A stretch of DNA of 7,341 nt from NCBI GenBank assembly GCA_031266635.1, contig JAISAN010000187.1, forward strand, positions 1-7,341, in the 5' to 3' direction. Made by a program: the position numbers and the translations under genes. The notes beneath the pieces are model-generated. The model did no database searches, had not been told where the DNA came from, and saw nothing but the letters and a program-made list of their open reading frames with translations. Origin of the DNA: Treponema sp. Its GTDB lineage: Bacteria > Spirochaetota > Spirochaetia > Treponematales > Breznakiellaceae. Shown piece by piece: positions 1-5,907 of the stretch (position 1 is its first letter; each line of letters starts with the position of its first letter).

Positions 1-60
1 GGTAAAGAGGGTAGCCAGCAGGGCCTGTAATACCACATGCTGATTCTGAAACCATTCCAT
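1..60 (-). CDS. ZIP-family metal transporter, N-terminal fragment (cut by window edge)
   Basis: Only the first 20 codons are in the window. The start is the ATG at 60-58, and the reading runs off the left edge without a stop. The peptide begins MEWF and continues into LQALLATLFT. From memory, this is the typical opening of bacterial gufA-like ZIP (zinc/iron permease) transporters, where it precedes the first membrane helix. Such proteins sit in the inner membrane and move divalent metals such as zinc into the cytoplasm. There is no Shine-Dalgarno sequence before the ATG, but a promoter-like pair lies a few bases upstream (71-99). The gene is divergent from the DAHP synthase fusion. The family call rests on a very short match and could be wrong. 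Confidence 0.5.
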   Translation of the reverse strand, partial: MEWFQNQHVVLQALLATLFT

Positions 61-70
61 CTATAATTGA

Positions 71-99
71 ATAATAGGATAATTAACCCCGCCACACAA
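71..99 (-). promoter_or_regulatory. Putative sigma70-type promoter for the ZIP-like gene
   Basis: On the minus strand, TTGTGT (99-94) is followed after 17 bases by TATTAT (76-71). This resembles the -35/-10 consensus with ideal spacing. The predicted transcript start would be near 64, only about four bases before the ATG at 60, which fits the absence of a Shine-Dalgarno sequence. This is a by-eye prediction. Confidence 0.4.
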
Positions 100-197
100 G
101 CCGGCGCGGTAATAGCAGCTCGCCAAGGGCTGTTGCTCAATGATGTGGCACACGCCCGGCGCCCGGAAAAAGCCGCCTATAACCAGCAAAACCTCAC

Positions 198-226
198 TTG
201 TCTTTTTTTTTATGAATTTATATGAT
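198..226 (+). promoter_or_regulatory. Putative sigma70-type promoter for the DAHP synthase-prephenate dehydratase gene
   Basis: TTGTCT (198-203) and TATGAT (221-226, 5 of 6 to consensus) are separated by exactly 17 bases, most of them a T-run and A/T-rich DNA. Transcription would start near 233. This gives a leader of about 117 bases containing the palindrome at 285-310. It is the best-looking plus-strand promoter between 61 and 349. Confidence 0.5.
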
Positions 227-259
227 AAAAACATTAGTGTTATCCGGTTCGTGTCAACG

Positions 260-307
260 ATGGTCCGAAGAAAGCTGAGCTTGTTGTTCAAAAACTTCAG
301 TTTTTGA
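260..307 (+). other. Candidate leader micro-ORF rich in Phe codons
   Basis: ATG at 260 opens a 15-codon frame reading MVRRKLSLLFKNFSF, then TGA (305-307). Three of the last six codons encode Phe (287-289, 296-298, 302-304), and they lie within the hairpin at 285-310 upstream of a Phe-pathway gene. This resembles an amino-acid leader peptide. Against it, no Shine-Dalgarno sequence precedes the ATG, no U-tract terminator follows the hairpin, and the Phe codons come from a palindrome that has relatives elsewhere in the window. Translation is unproven. Confidence 0.2.
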
Positions 308-310
308 ACA
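285..310. repeat. Perfect 12-bp palindrome in the leader of the DAHP synthase fusion (hairpin-repeat family)
   Basis: TGTTCAAAAACT (285-296) and AGTTTTTGAACA (299-310) pair perfectly around a 2-base TC loop. It lies 40 bases before the ATG at 350, in the predicted 5' leader. No T-run follows on the plus strand, so it does not look like a standard terminator. It is related in design to the palindromes at 2314-2352, 5449-5487 and 5529-5566. Confidence 0.8.
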
Positions 311-349
311 GCCGCGGTTGCTTATCCCTGTAAAATCGAGGTTTTTCCC

Positions 350-2290
350 ATGATCGTAGTGTTAACGAAGGGTATTTCAACCCATGATAAGGAAATGGTG
401 CGCATCTACCTGCGGGATAGGGGGTTTAATATCCGTGAACAGTCTTTTGGCGGCGACACGATTCTCGGCGCGGCCGGGAAGACCACTATTGATCTCCGGG
501 AGCTGGGGCTCCTCCCCGGCGTGGAACGGGTAGCTTCCACTTCCAAACCCTATGAACTGGCCTCCCGGGAAACCCACGGGGAAGACACCATTGTTACCGT
601 AGGGGCCCTGCCGGGGGTAAAAATCGGCGGTTCCCGGATTTCCGTTATCGCCGGTCCCTGCGCGGTGGAAAGTAAGGAACAGATCCGGGAAACCGCGGCC
701 CGGGTCCGGGAATCCGGGGCGGTGATGCTCCGGGGCGGGGCCTATAAACCCCGGACCAGCCCCTACGCCTTCCAGGGCCTGGGGATGGAAGGGCTTGAGT
801 ACATGAAGCTCGCCGGGGAAGAAAACGGTATGCCCATTGTAACCGAGGTGGTATCCCCGGAACTGGCGGTTCAGATGAAAGATTTAACCGATATGTTCCA
901 GATCGGCGCCCGGAATATGCAGAACTTTGAACTTTTGAAGAAGGTCGGTTCCCTGGGAAAGCCGGTCCTCCTCAAGCGGGGGCCCTCGGCGACTATCGAG
1001 GAATGGCTTCTTTCGGCGGAATACCTTTTGGCCGCGGGTACAAAAGACGTGGTCCTCTGCGAGCGGGGAATCAGGACCTTTGAAACCTATACCCGCAATA
1101 CCCTGGACATTTCCGCCATTCCCGTGGTTAAGGGCCTCTCCCATCTGCCGGTGATTGTGGATCCCAGCCACGCGGTGGGTATTCGGGACAAGGTGAGCCA
1201 GGCCGCGCTGGCCGCCGTGGCCGCCGGGGCCGACGGCCTTACGGTGGAGGTCCACCCCCGGCCCGATACGGCCCTTTCCGACGGCCCCCAGTCCCTTTAC
1301 CCGGAACAGTTTGAAAAGCTTATGCGGGATATTGAGGCCCTGGCCCCGGTGGTGGGGAAGGAACTTCTCCGGACTCCCCGGACTCTGGCCCCGGGAACGG
1401 TGCAGGCCGTTCCGGGGACGGCTTTGCCCCGGAACGCCGGCGCGGTTCCGCCCATTGCCTACTCCGGGGAAAACAGCTCCTATACCGAACAGGCCCTGAC
1501 CCGGATCTTCGGAGAGGATGCGGAGCGGCTCCAGGTTTCCGGCTTCTCCGGTGTATTTGACGCGGTGCTGGACGGTTCCGCCTCCGCCGGGGTCGTGCCG
1601 GTGGAAAACAGCCTGGCCGGTTCAGTCCATGAAAATTACGATCTCTTTCTGCGCTACCCCGATATTGCCATTGTGGGAGAACTGAAGCTGCGGGTTGTTC
1701 ACTGCCTTATTGCCGATCCCCGGGCTGAAATAGAATCAATTCAGGTGATCCGCGGCCATCCGCAGGATTTCGCCCAATGTAAGGGTTTTCTTGATAAGCA
1801 TCCCGGCTGGATTCTGGAGCCCAGTAACAGCAGCGCCGACGCGGCGGCTTCCATTGTCCGGGACGGGGCAATCCGTGTTGCCGCCATTGCCGGGGAGGCC
1901 CAGGCCCAGGGCCTTAAAATACTCCGGGAGGGGATCGAAACCAACCCGCTGAACTACACCCGTTTTGTGATTATCTCCCGCAGGGAAAACGGCGGCCGGG
2001 CCCCCATACCCCCCAGCCTGGGTTCGGACAAGCCAAACAAGGCGTCTCTGGTTTTTTCCGTTTCCGATGAGCCGGGGAGCCTGTTTGCCTGCCTTAAAAC
2101 CATGAGCGACCGGGGGATTAACCTCTCCAAGCTGGAATCCCGGCCTATCCAGGGTAAACCCTGGGAGTACCTCTTTTATGTGGACGTGAGTATTCCACCG
2201 GAGGAAGGAATTTTTGATCAGGTTATTGAGGAGCTGAAAACCAAGGCCAGGGATTTTCATTTTCTGGGGACCTACCGGGCCTCGCTATAG
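350..2290 (+). CDS. aroF-pheA: Bifunctional DAHP synthase (type I-beta) / prephenate dehydratase with C-terminal ACT domain
   Basis: A 646-residue fusion. Residues 1-75 form the ferredoxin-like regulatory domain of Thermotoga-type DAHP synthases, and the MIVVL start matches that family. Residues 95-335 are the DAHP synthase barrel, which condenses PEP and erythrose 4-phosphate. Visible motifs are AGPCAVES (Cys104, metal ligand), LRGGAYKPRTSP (127-138), LLKRG (207-211), DPSHAVG (His274), EVHP (Glu300) and SDGPQS (Asp311). A Pro/Ala-rich linker (about 336-366) leads to prephenate dehydratase (367-545), with VVPVENSLAGSV (415-426) and the catalytic TRF motif (537-539). Residues 565-646 are an ACT domain with GSLFACL (576-582) and ESRP (596-599), the usual Phe-binding motifs. 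All active-site motifs appear intact, so both activities are expected in the cytoplasm. No chorismate mutase domain is present, so that step must be encoded elsewhere. GAGG at 338-341 with an 8-base spacer supports the start. Confidence 0.93.
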   Translation: MIVVLTKGISTHDKEMVRIYLRDRGFNIREQSFGGDTILGAAGKTTIDLRELGLLPGVERVASTSKPYELASRETHGEDTIVTVGALPGVKIGGSRISVIAGPCAVESKEQIRETAARVRESGAVMLRGGAYKPRTSPYAFQGLGMEGLEYMKLAGEENGMPIVTEVVSPELAVQMKDLTDMFQIGARNMQNFELLKKVGSLGKPVLLKRGPSATIEEWLLSAEYLLAAGTKDVVLCERGIRTFETYTRNTLDISAIPVVKGLSHLPVIVDPSHAVGIRDKVSQAALAAVAAGADGLTVEVHPRPDTALSDGPQSLYPEQFEKLMRDIEALAPVVGKELLRTPRTLAPGTVQAVPGTALPRNAGAVPPIAYSGENSSYTEQALTRIFGEDAERLQVSGFSGVFDAVLDGSASAGVVPVENSLAGSVHENYDLFLRYPDIAIVGELKLRVVHCLIADPRAEIESIQVIRGHPQDFAQCKGFLDKHPGWILEPSNSSADAAASIVRDGAIRVAAIAGEAQAQGLKILREGIETNPLNYTRFVIISRRENGGRAPIPPSLGSDKPNKASLVFSVSDEPGSLFACLKTMSDRGINLSKLESRPIQGKPWEYLFYVDVSIPPEEGIFDQVIEELKTKARDFHFLGTYRASL

Positions 2291-2313
2291 AATAGCCAAT
2301 TTCAAAATATGAT

Positions 2314-2352
2314 GAGCCTTTCACAAAACCCGGTTGGTTTTGTGAAAGGCTC
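2314..2352. repeat. Perfect 17-bp palindrome between the convergent genes (hairpin-repeat family, copy A)
   Basis: The arms at 2314-2330 and 2336-2352 are perfectly complementary around the loop CGGTT. The central 19 bases, CAAAACCCGGTTGGTTTTG (2324-2342), are identical to 5459-5477. The similarity continues 3' of the stem (CTCTTGAAAGAGCGG against CTCTTGGAAAAGCGG). It lies 23 bases after the fusion's stop codon and 50 bases from the end of the convergent lipoprotein gene. It could block transcription from both sides, but neither strand shows a clear U-run after the stem. Confidence 0.85.
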
Positions 2353-2401
2353 TTGAAAGAGCGGGTAAGCCCTAAATTAAGCCAGTATGGACAGGCTCGT
2401 A

Positions 2402-3823
2402 TTAGAACTGCCGAACCGCGCGGACGAGATGCGCAACGGTCTTCGACACGACCACGGCCCCGCCGCTGGACGCGCCAAGATTTAGGGTCATCGCTCTTTT
2501 CCCTCTTTGAGAACCAAAAATTGATTCCTCAGTTGAAGACCAATATGGCTTATTCTGTACCGATGCCTTGAATTTTGTGTTTGCTTGCAGCTTCGATCGA
2601 ATCTCCTCCAGCTCTCTCTTGCTGGGTAAATACCAGCCCCCTACTCCATTGGACTTATACGCGGCGGCTTCCGCAGCGGCCGGGAAGGTCCCCGCGGCGT
2701 CGTTAAACTTTGACATGTTTTCCTTCCCTCTCCCAAGCTCATTGAGTGTGAGCAGAGGAGTGGTGGAGGTACTCCACGTCTTCGCTGAAATATCCGTTGG
2801 CGCACATTCAAGATACTGCCAGGGACTGCTTCTATTCGGGTTTTTGTAAAATATCCATCCGCCGCCGGGGCCCGGGTCTCCTACCGCCAGTTCTTCGAAC
2901 GCCGCGGAGATTGTTATATCAGAAGCGGGCATGGTGAAGGTTCTGGACGTTTTGTCTATAGGGACAATCCTTGACCCGACGGTGTATTGCAGGTTTTTCA
3001 GCTTGTAATATTTTTCCGGATTTACCTCTATGGTTACGGTCCTGCCTTCCGGGGCGTATTCGTTTAACCGGTCCTGGTATTTTGGATCGATCCTTCCGTA
3101 AGTGCTGTGCTGGACAGTGATTTCGTACGCCAGTTTAACCGTCGCGGTACCGGAATTCTCACCGTCGAAGTATGATGTGGCCTTTATCGTCCAGGATTTA
3201 CTTGTCTCGTTTCCGGCGATGGTAAGTGTGTTATCCGTAAATTTGGTAGCGCTGGACGAATTTCCCGTTACAGACCATACGACATCCTGATCCGGTCCCT
3301 TGGGGCCTTCGACGGTAGCGTGAAAATCCATGGAGCCGCCCTGGTAAATGGAGGCGTCTGTTTCGAATATGGTAACGCCGGTAACTTTGGGACGGACAAG
3401 ATTAACGTTTGAGCTGCTGGACTTACTGGGATCGAAAACCGAAGTTGCCGTTACCGTAAAATGTTCCGCCGTCTCATCAACGGCGACATACAGGATATTG
3501 TCTTTGAATTGGGTATCCTGGGATGTATTGTCTGAGACAGCCCATATAACCCTCGGATCCGGGTTATTGGTTCCCTCAACGATGACGGCAAAGTCCTGGG
3601 TTCTGCCTTTCCATATATCGACGGAATTGGGGGCCACGATTACGCTGCTTAGCGTGGGGACAACCGGCGGCGGTGGGGGCGCCGGTGGCGGCGGCGGCGG
3701 AGTGCCGGGAGAATCGGTATTCACCGGACAGCCGAAAAGAGTTAGGACCAGGAACGCCGCTCCCGCAGCGACGGCTATTCCCCGGCCTACATGACGAGGT
3801 GTACGACTAAGTAAGCAATTCAT
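2402..3823 (-). CDS. Modular surface lipoprotein: two Ig-like (Big) repeats, InlB-type repeat, DUF1566/Lcl-like C-terminus
   Basis: A 473-residue predicted lipoprotein. Arg-rich residues 1-15 and a hydrophobic stretch (16-30) end in LFGC, so Cys32 is the probable lipidated residue (spirochaete lipoboxes are permissive). A proline-rich spacer (42-56) follows. Two similar Ig-like modules come next (about 57-143 and 146-231), sharing the pattern VxWxV...FxDNxL...TxTATS/IKATSxFD. Residues 232-311 resemble an InlB B-repeat (ITVQHSTYGRIDP ... FTMPASDITISAAFEE). Residues 314-473 resemble DUF1566/Lcl_C: GPGGGWIFY, GGWYLPSKRELEEI (396-409), YWSSTE (427-432) and a terminal HLVRAVRQF. The protein is probably anchored on the cell surface and may bind a ligand, but that function is unproven. 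AAGGAG at 3834-3829, five bases before the ATG, fixes the start. The gene converges on the DAHP synthase fusion. Confidence 0.85.
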   Translation of the reverse strand: MNCLLSRTPRHVGRGIAVAAGAAFLVLTLFGCPVNTDSPGTPPPPPPAPPPPPVVPTLSSVIVAPNSVDIWKGRTQDFAVIVEGTNNPDPRVIWAVSDNTSQDTQFKDNILYVAVDETAEHFTVTATSVFDPSKSSSSNVNLVRPKVTGVTIFETDASIYQGGSMDFHATVEGPKGPDQDVVWSVTGNSSSATKFTDNTLTIAGNETSKSWTIKATSYFDGENSGTATVKLAYEITVQHSTYGRIDPKYQDRLNEYAPEGRTVTIEVNPEKYYKLKNLQYTVGSRIVPIDKTSRTFTMPASDITISAAFEELAVGDPGPGGGWIFYKNPNRSSPWQYLECAPTDISAKTWSTSTTPLLTLNELGRGKENMSKFNDAAGTFPAAAEAAAYKSNGVGGWYLPSKRELEEIRSKLQANTKFKASVQNKPYWSSTEESIFGSQRGKRAMTLNLGASSGGAVVVSKTVAHLVRAVRQF

Positions 3824-3837
3824 AGAAGCTCCTTAAA

Positions 3838-3862
3838 CGGAAAAGGAAATCCACCTTTTCCG
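3838..3862 (-). promoter_or_regulatory. Leader hairpin directly upstream of the lipoprotein ribosome binding site
   Basis: CGGAAAAGG (3838-3846) and CCTTTTCCG (3854-3862) form a perfect 9-bp stem with a 7-base loop. On the coding (minus) strand it ends four bases before the AAGGAG Shine-Dalgarno sequence, with TTT between. It could stabilise the mRNA, affect ribosome access or act as a weak attenuator. No alternative structure was worked out. Confidence 0.5.
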
Positions 3863-3912
3863 AAAAATTTGATGTCCGTGCAGGGTATGTTGAACCGCCG
3901 GAGCTTACTATT

Positions 3913-3941
3913 AATATATTACTTTTTTTGTAATGAATCCA
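3913..3941 (-). promoter_or_regulatory. Weak candidate promoter for the lipoprotein gene
   Basis: On the minus strand, TGGATT (3941-3936) and TATATT (3918-3913) are 17 bases apart, in an A/T-rich block that stands out from the GC-rich surroundings. The -10 is good and the -35 poor. A start near 3906 would give an 83-base leader containing the hairpin at 3838-3862. Other A/T-rich hexamers here could serve as well. Confidence 0.3.
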
Positions 3942-3986
3942 CTGTATTTTTCATTTGAAAGCCAGCTTGCTGTCCCATCGAATCGC

Positions 3987-4808
3987 TTAGAACCTTTCGT
4001 TCATAAACCGTTTCCCCGCCTGTTTTTCCATCTGTTTGATCAGGGCCGCCATATCCCGGGCCAGGGGGGCTTCAAGGCGCAAAGCGCCTGGCGGGCCGGA
4101 AAATTCGCCGCCTTCAGGATCGGGCGCTTCGGCGGGGGAGCCCGGCCGGTAGGGGGGGAGTTCAAGTTCCGCGGCGTGGAGGCCCAGCCGGGCGAGAAGG
4201 GGAGTTTCCGCCAGGGGATCGCCCCGCCAGTTCCGTTTGAACGAAGAGAGAAGCACCGATTTGGGGCTGCCGTAGAGGGGATCGCAGACCACGGGGCAGC
4301 CCAGGTGCGCCAGATGTACCCGGATCTGGTGGGTCCGGCCGGTGGCGGGTACTGCTTCAATGGCGCTGTAGCTGCCAGCGCCGCCCAAAACACGGAAACG
4401 GGTGAGGGATTTTTTCCCCCGGTATTTATCAATAATGGTTAAGTGCCGCTTGTTGCCGTTGGGAACCAAGGGGAGATCGCAGACCGTTTCCTCCCAGCCC
4501 GGCCGGCCGTGGACCACGGCGATGTAACGTTTTTTGACCTGCCGGTCCTCAAAAGCTTTTGACAAAAGGCGGTGGGTTTCCGCGTCTTTGGCAAAGACCA
4601 CCAGCCCCGAGGTGTCCTGGTCTATCCGGTGTACCGTGTAGAGCCGTTTTTCCCCCGCCCTGCCGGCCAAAAAACCGGCCACCAGTTTATCCAGCCGGTC
4701 TTTTGTGTCGTCCCAGCGGTCGGGGCTTACGGGAATCCCCGCGGCCTTGTTTACCGCGGCAATATACTCATCTTCAAATAATATAGCAAAGGGCGCAATT
4801 TGTTTCAT
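3987..4808 (-). CDS. RluA-family RNA pseudouridine synthase (no S4 domain)
   Basis: A 273-residue cytoplasmic enzyme expected to isomerise uridine to pseudouridine in rRNA or tRNA. The family signature HRIDQDTSGLVVFAK (60-74) contains the catalytic Asp63. The second conserved block, GRTHQIRVHLAHLG (157-170), is followed by DPLYG (176-180), and LHA (210-212) is also typical. The N-terminus starts directly in the catalytic fold (ILFEDEYIAAVNKAAGIPV), so the RNA-binding S4 domain of RluC/RluD is absent. A Pro/Gly-rich stretch (219-241) near the C-terminus looks like a lineage-specific insert. The target nucleotide cannot be read from sequence, so no gene symbol is given. It starts 9 bases after the stop codon of the UPF0316 gene. 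Its AGGG ribosome binding site (4818-4815) overlaps that stop codon, which suggests translational coupling. Confidence 0.92.
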   Translation of the reverse strand: MKQIAPFAILFEDEYIAAVNKAAGIPVSPDRWDDTKDRLDKLVAGFLAGRAGEKRLYTVHRIDQDTSGLVVFAKDAETHRLLSKAFEDRQVKKRYIAVVHGRPGWEETVCDLPLVPNGNKRHLTIIDKYRGKKSLTRFRVLGGAGSYSAIEAVPATGRTHQIRVHLAHLGCPVVCDPLYGSPKSVLLSSFKRNWRGDPLAETPLLARLGLHAAELELPPYRPGSPAEAPDPEGGEFSGPPGALRLEAPLARDMAALIKQMEKQAGKRFMNERF

Positions 4809-4816
4809 TTATAACC

Positions 4817-5383
4817 CTATTTGAAGAGTCCCCGGGAAGCGGAAGAAATTGTTCCCCCCTGGAGGGTTGACACATCATTGGTGATGATCATGACGGTTTT
4901 GTCCAGCGATTGTATTTCCCGGATGATCTCCTGTTTACCCTTCCGCTGGGCGAAGATCATAAGCACTCTCTTTTCCGAATCCCGGCCCTGGGCTTCCATA
5001 GTGGTAACGGCAAATCCCTTGGCCCTGAGGATGGAAACCATGCGATCGCTGTTTTCCTTGGAGATGATGGCCTGGATCAGAACCCGGCCCAGGGCGATAA
5101 AATTTTCTATCCGGGAACCGCAGTAGACTCCCAGGGAAAAACCGATACTATACACGATTCCTTTGATCGGCGCCGCGGCGATCCCCATGATCACCCGGGA
5201 GGCCACAAAGGTCCACAGGATTATTTCAAAAAAAGAAAGGATGGTTCCTTCCCGGCGGTACCCCTTGCTGATCAGGATCTGCCGCACTGTTCCCAGGGAA
5301 ACTTCGGTAACTTTGGAAATGAGAATCAAAACCAGTTCCAGGGGAGGAGCGGCTGTTAAAAAATTGATAATAAGTTGAGTCAT
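4817..5383 (-). CDS. UPF0316 membrane protein (DUF5698 plus DUF2179 domains)
   Basis: A 188-residue protein of unknown function, counted from the ATG at 5383-5381. Three hydrophobic segments (about 13-33, 46-66 and 72-90) surround the family-typical stretches VTEVSLGTVRQILISKGYR (25-43), FFEIILW (51-57) and GFSLGVYCGSRIE (81-93). A soluble C-terminal DUF2179-like domain (about 112-165, starting RMVSILRAKGFAV) follows, of the kind also found in YitT-type proteins. An in-frame ATG at 5503 would add 40 residues, but those codons run through the 5449-5487 palindrome and do not resemble the family. The shorter start gives the usual family length. There is no Shine-Dalgarno sequence at 5383; a promoter-like pair (5391-5419) ends just before it. 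It is the first gene of a two-gene operon with the pseudouridine synthase. Confidence 0.85.
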   Translation of the reverse strand: MTQLIINFLTAAPPLELVLILISKVTEVSLGTVRQILISKGYRREGTILSFFEIILWTFVASRVIMGIAAAPIKGIVYSIGFSLGVYCGSRIENFIALGRVLIQAIISKENSDRMVSILRAKGFAVTTMEAQGRDSEKRVLMIFAQRKGKQEIIREIQSLDKTVMIITNDVSTLQGGTISSASRGLFK

Positions 5384-5390
5384 AAATTTT

Positions 5391-5419
5391 ACTATAATCC
5401 CTGGGGGAATGATCGGCAA
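5391..5419 (-). promoter_or_regulatory. Putative sigma70-type promoter for the UPF0316-pseudouridine synthase operon
   Basis: On the minus strand, TTGCCG (5419-5414) and TATAGT (5396-5391) are separated by 17 bases. The predicted start of transcription (near 5384) falls next to the ATG at 5383, which would make the mRNA almost leaderless. This agrees with the missing Shine-Dalgarno sequence. Confidence 0.4.
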
Positions 5420-5448
5420 GATCGCCTGTATGTGGTTTCCGGGTACGT

Positions 5449-5487
5449 GAGGTTGTTCCAAAACCCGGTTGGTTTTGAAACAACCTC
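5449..5487. repeat. 17-bp palindrome upstream of the UPF0316 operon (hairpin-repeat family, copy B)
   Basis: The arms at 5449-5465 and 5471-5487 pair over 17 positions with a single C-A mismatch (5458/5478) around the loop CGGTT. The centre is identical to copy A at 2324-2342, while the outer arms differ on both sides in a way that keeps pairing. The similarity with copy A continues to about 5499. Confidence 0.85.
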
Positions 5488-5490
5488 TTG

Positions 5491-5516
5491 GAAAAGCGGT
5501 CAAATGCCCGCTTTTC
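5491..5516. repeat. Perfect 9-bp inverted repeat next to copy B
   Basis: GAAAAGCGG (5491-5499) pairs with CCGCTTTTC (5508-5516) around an 8-base loop. It begins three bases after the copy B stem, so the two hairpins may form one element. The matching position after copy A has only a weak GGG/CCC stem. Confidence 0.6.
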
Positions 5517-5528
5517 TATGTAAATCTA

Positions 5529-5566
5529 AGGTTGCTATTCCAAAAACTGAAGTTTTGGAACAGCCT
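5529..5566. repeat. Imperfect palindrome of the hairpin-repeat family
   Basis: The inner stem is TTCCAAAAACT (5538-5548) with AGTTTTGGAA (5551-5560), with one bulged A and a GA loop. An outer 6-bp stem (5529-5534 with 5561-5566, one G-T pair) is set off by a 3-base bulge. The core resembles 285-310, with extra C/G pairs. Confidence 0.7.
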
Positions 5567-5831
5567 CAAATTACTGGTGAATTATCGCCCGATCTTGATC
5601 AGTCCGGGGCAACCCGGTAAGATTAAACACCGGAGCTGTTGGGAAAATCCGGCTTTTGAACAACAACCGCTCACGTATCGCGGTTTCAGGGCGGGAAATC
5701 GCGGGATCTGCGGGAGAACCGGTCCCTGGTTCCCCTTGAACCTTCGGTTCGCCGCCGGCGGGCTCTTGGGTTGGGTATGGATCCTTCGCGGCGAATCAGG
5801 ATTCCGGAACCGGGGGGTTCAAACAATAGGG

Positions 5832-5860
5832 TTGTCCGGAAACTTGAAGTTCCCGGACAA
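5832..5860. repeat. 13-bp inverted repeat upstream of paaK
   Basis: TTGTCCGGAAACT (5832-5844) pairs with AGTTCCCGGACAA (5848-5860) with one A-C mismatch and a TGA loop. The AAACTTGAAGTT centre resembles the centre of 285-310, but the arms are more GC-rich. It may be a diverged member of the same family. Confidence 0.65.
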
Positions 5861-5907
5861 GTTCCGCTGAAAACCGTAACATGCTTTGCGTTTTGCAAGA
5901 CTTGCCC

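Noticed and set aside
61..291. Minus-strand 76-residue open frame in the divergent promoter region
   Set aside because: It overlaps both predicted promoters and the palindrome, has no recognisable domain and no ribosome binding site, and ends directly at the ZIP-like ATG. Chance reading is more likely.
2314..2352. Calling the copy A palindrome a standard intrinsic terminator
   Set aside because: The stem is strong but no U-run follows on either strand, and a near-identical core occurs upstream of a gene at 5449, so a repeat element is the safer call.
3348..3794. Plus-strand open frame opposite the lipoprotein gene
   Set aside because: The Gly run is only the complement of the polyproline linker codons. 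The lipoprotein has a signal peptide, a ribosome binding site and domains.
5384..5503. Longer UPF0316 protein starting at 5503
   Set aside because: The extra 40 codons are read through the copy B palindrome, do not resemble the family's N-terminus and would exceed the usual length.
5600..5830. A known riboswitch class upstream of paaK
   Set aside because: The GCAA tetraloop and stacked stems look suggestive, but the consensus of no riboswitch I could recall (c-di-GMP, glycine, fluoride, tetrahydrofolate) fits.
5469..5870. Plus-strand 133-residue open frame in the hairpin-rich region
   Set aside because: It starts inside copy B, runs through several inverted repeats, has no ribosome binding site and no family resemblance.
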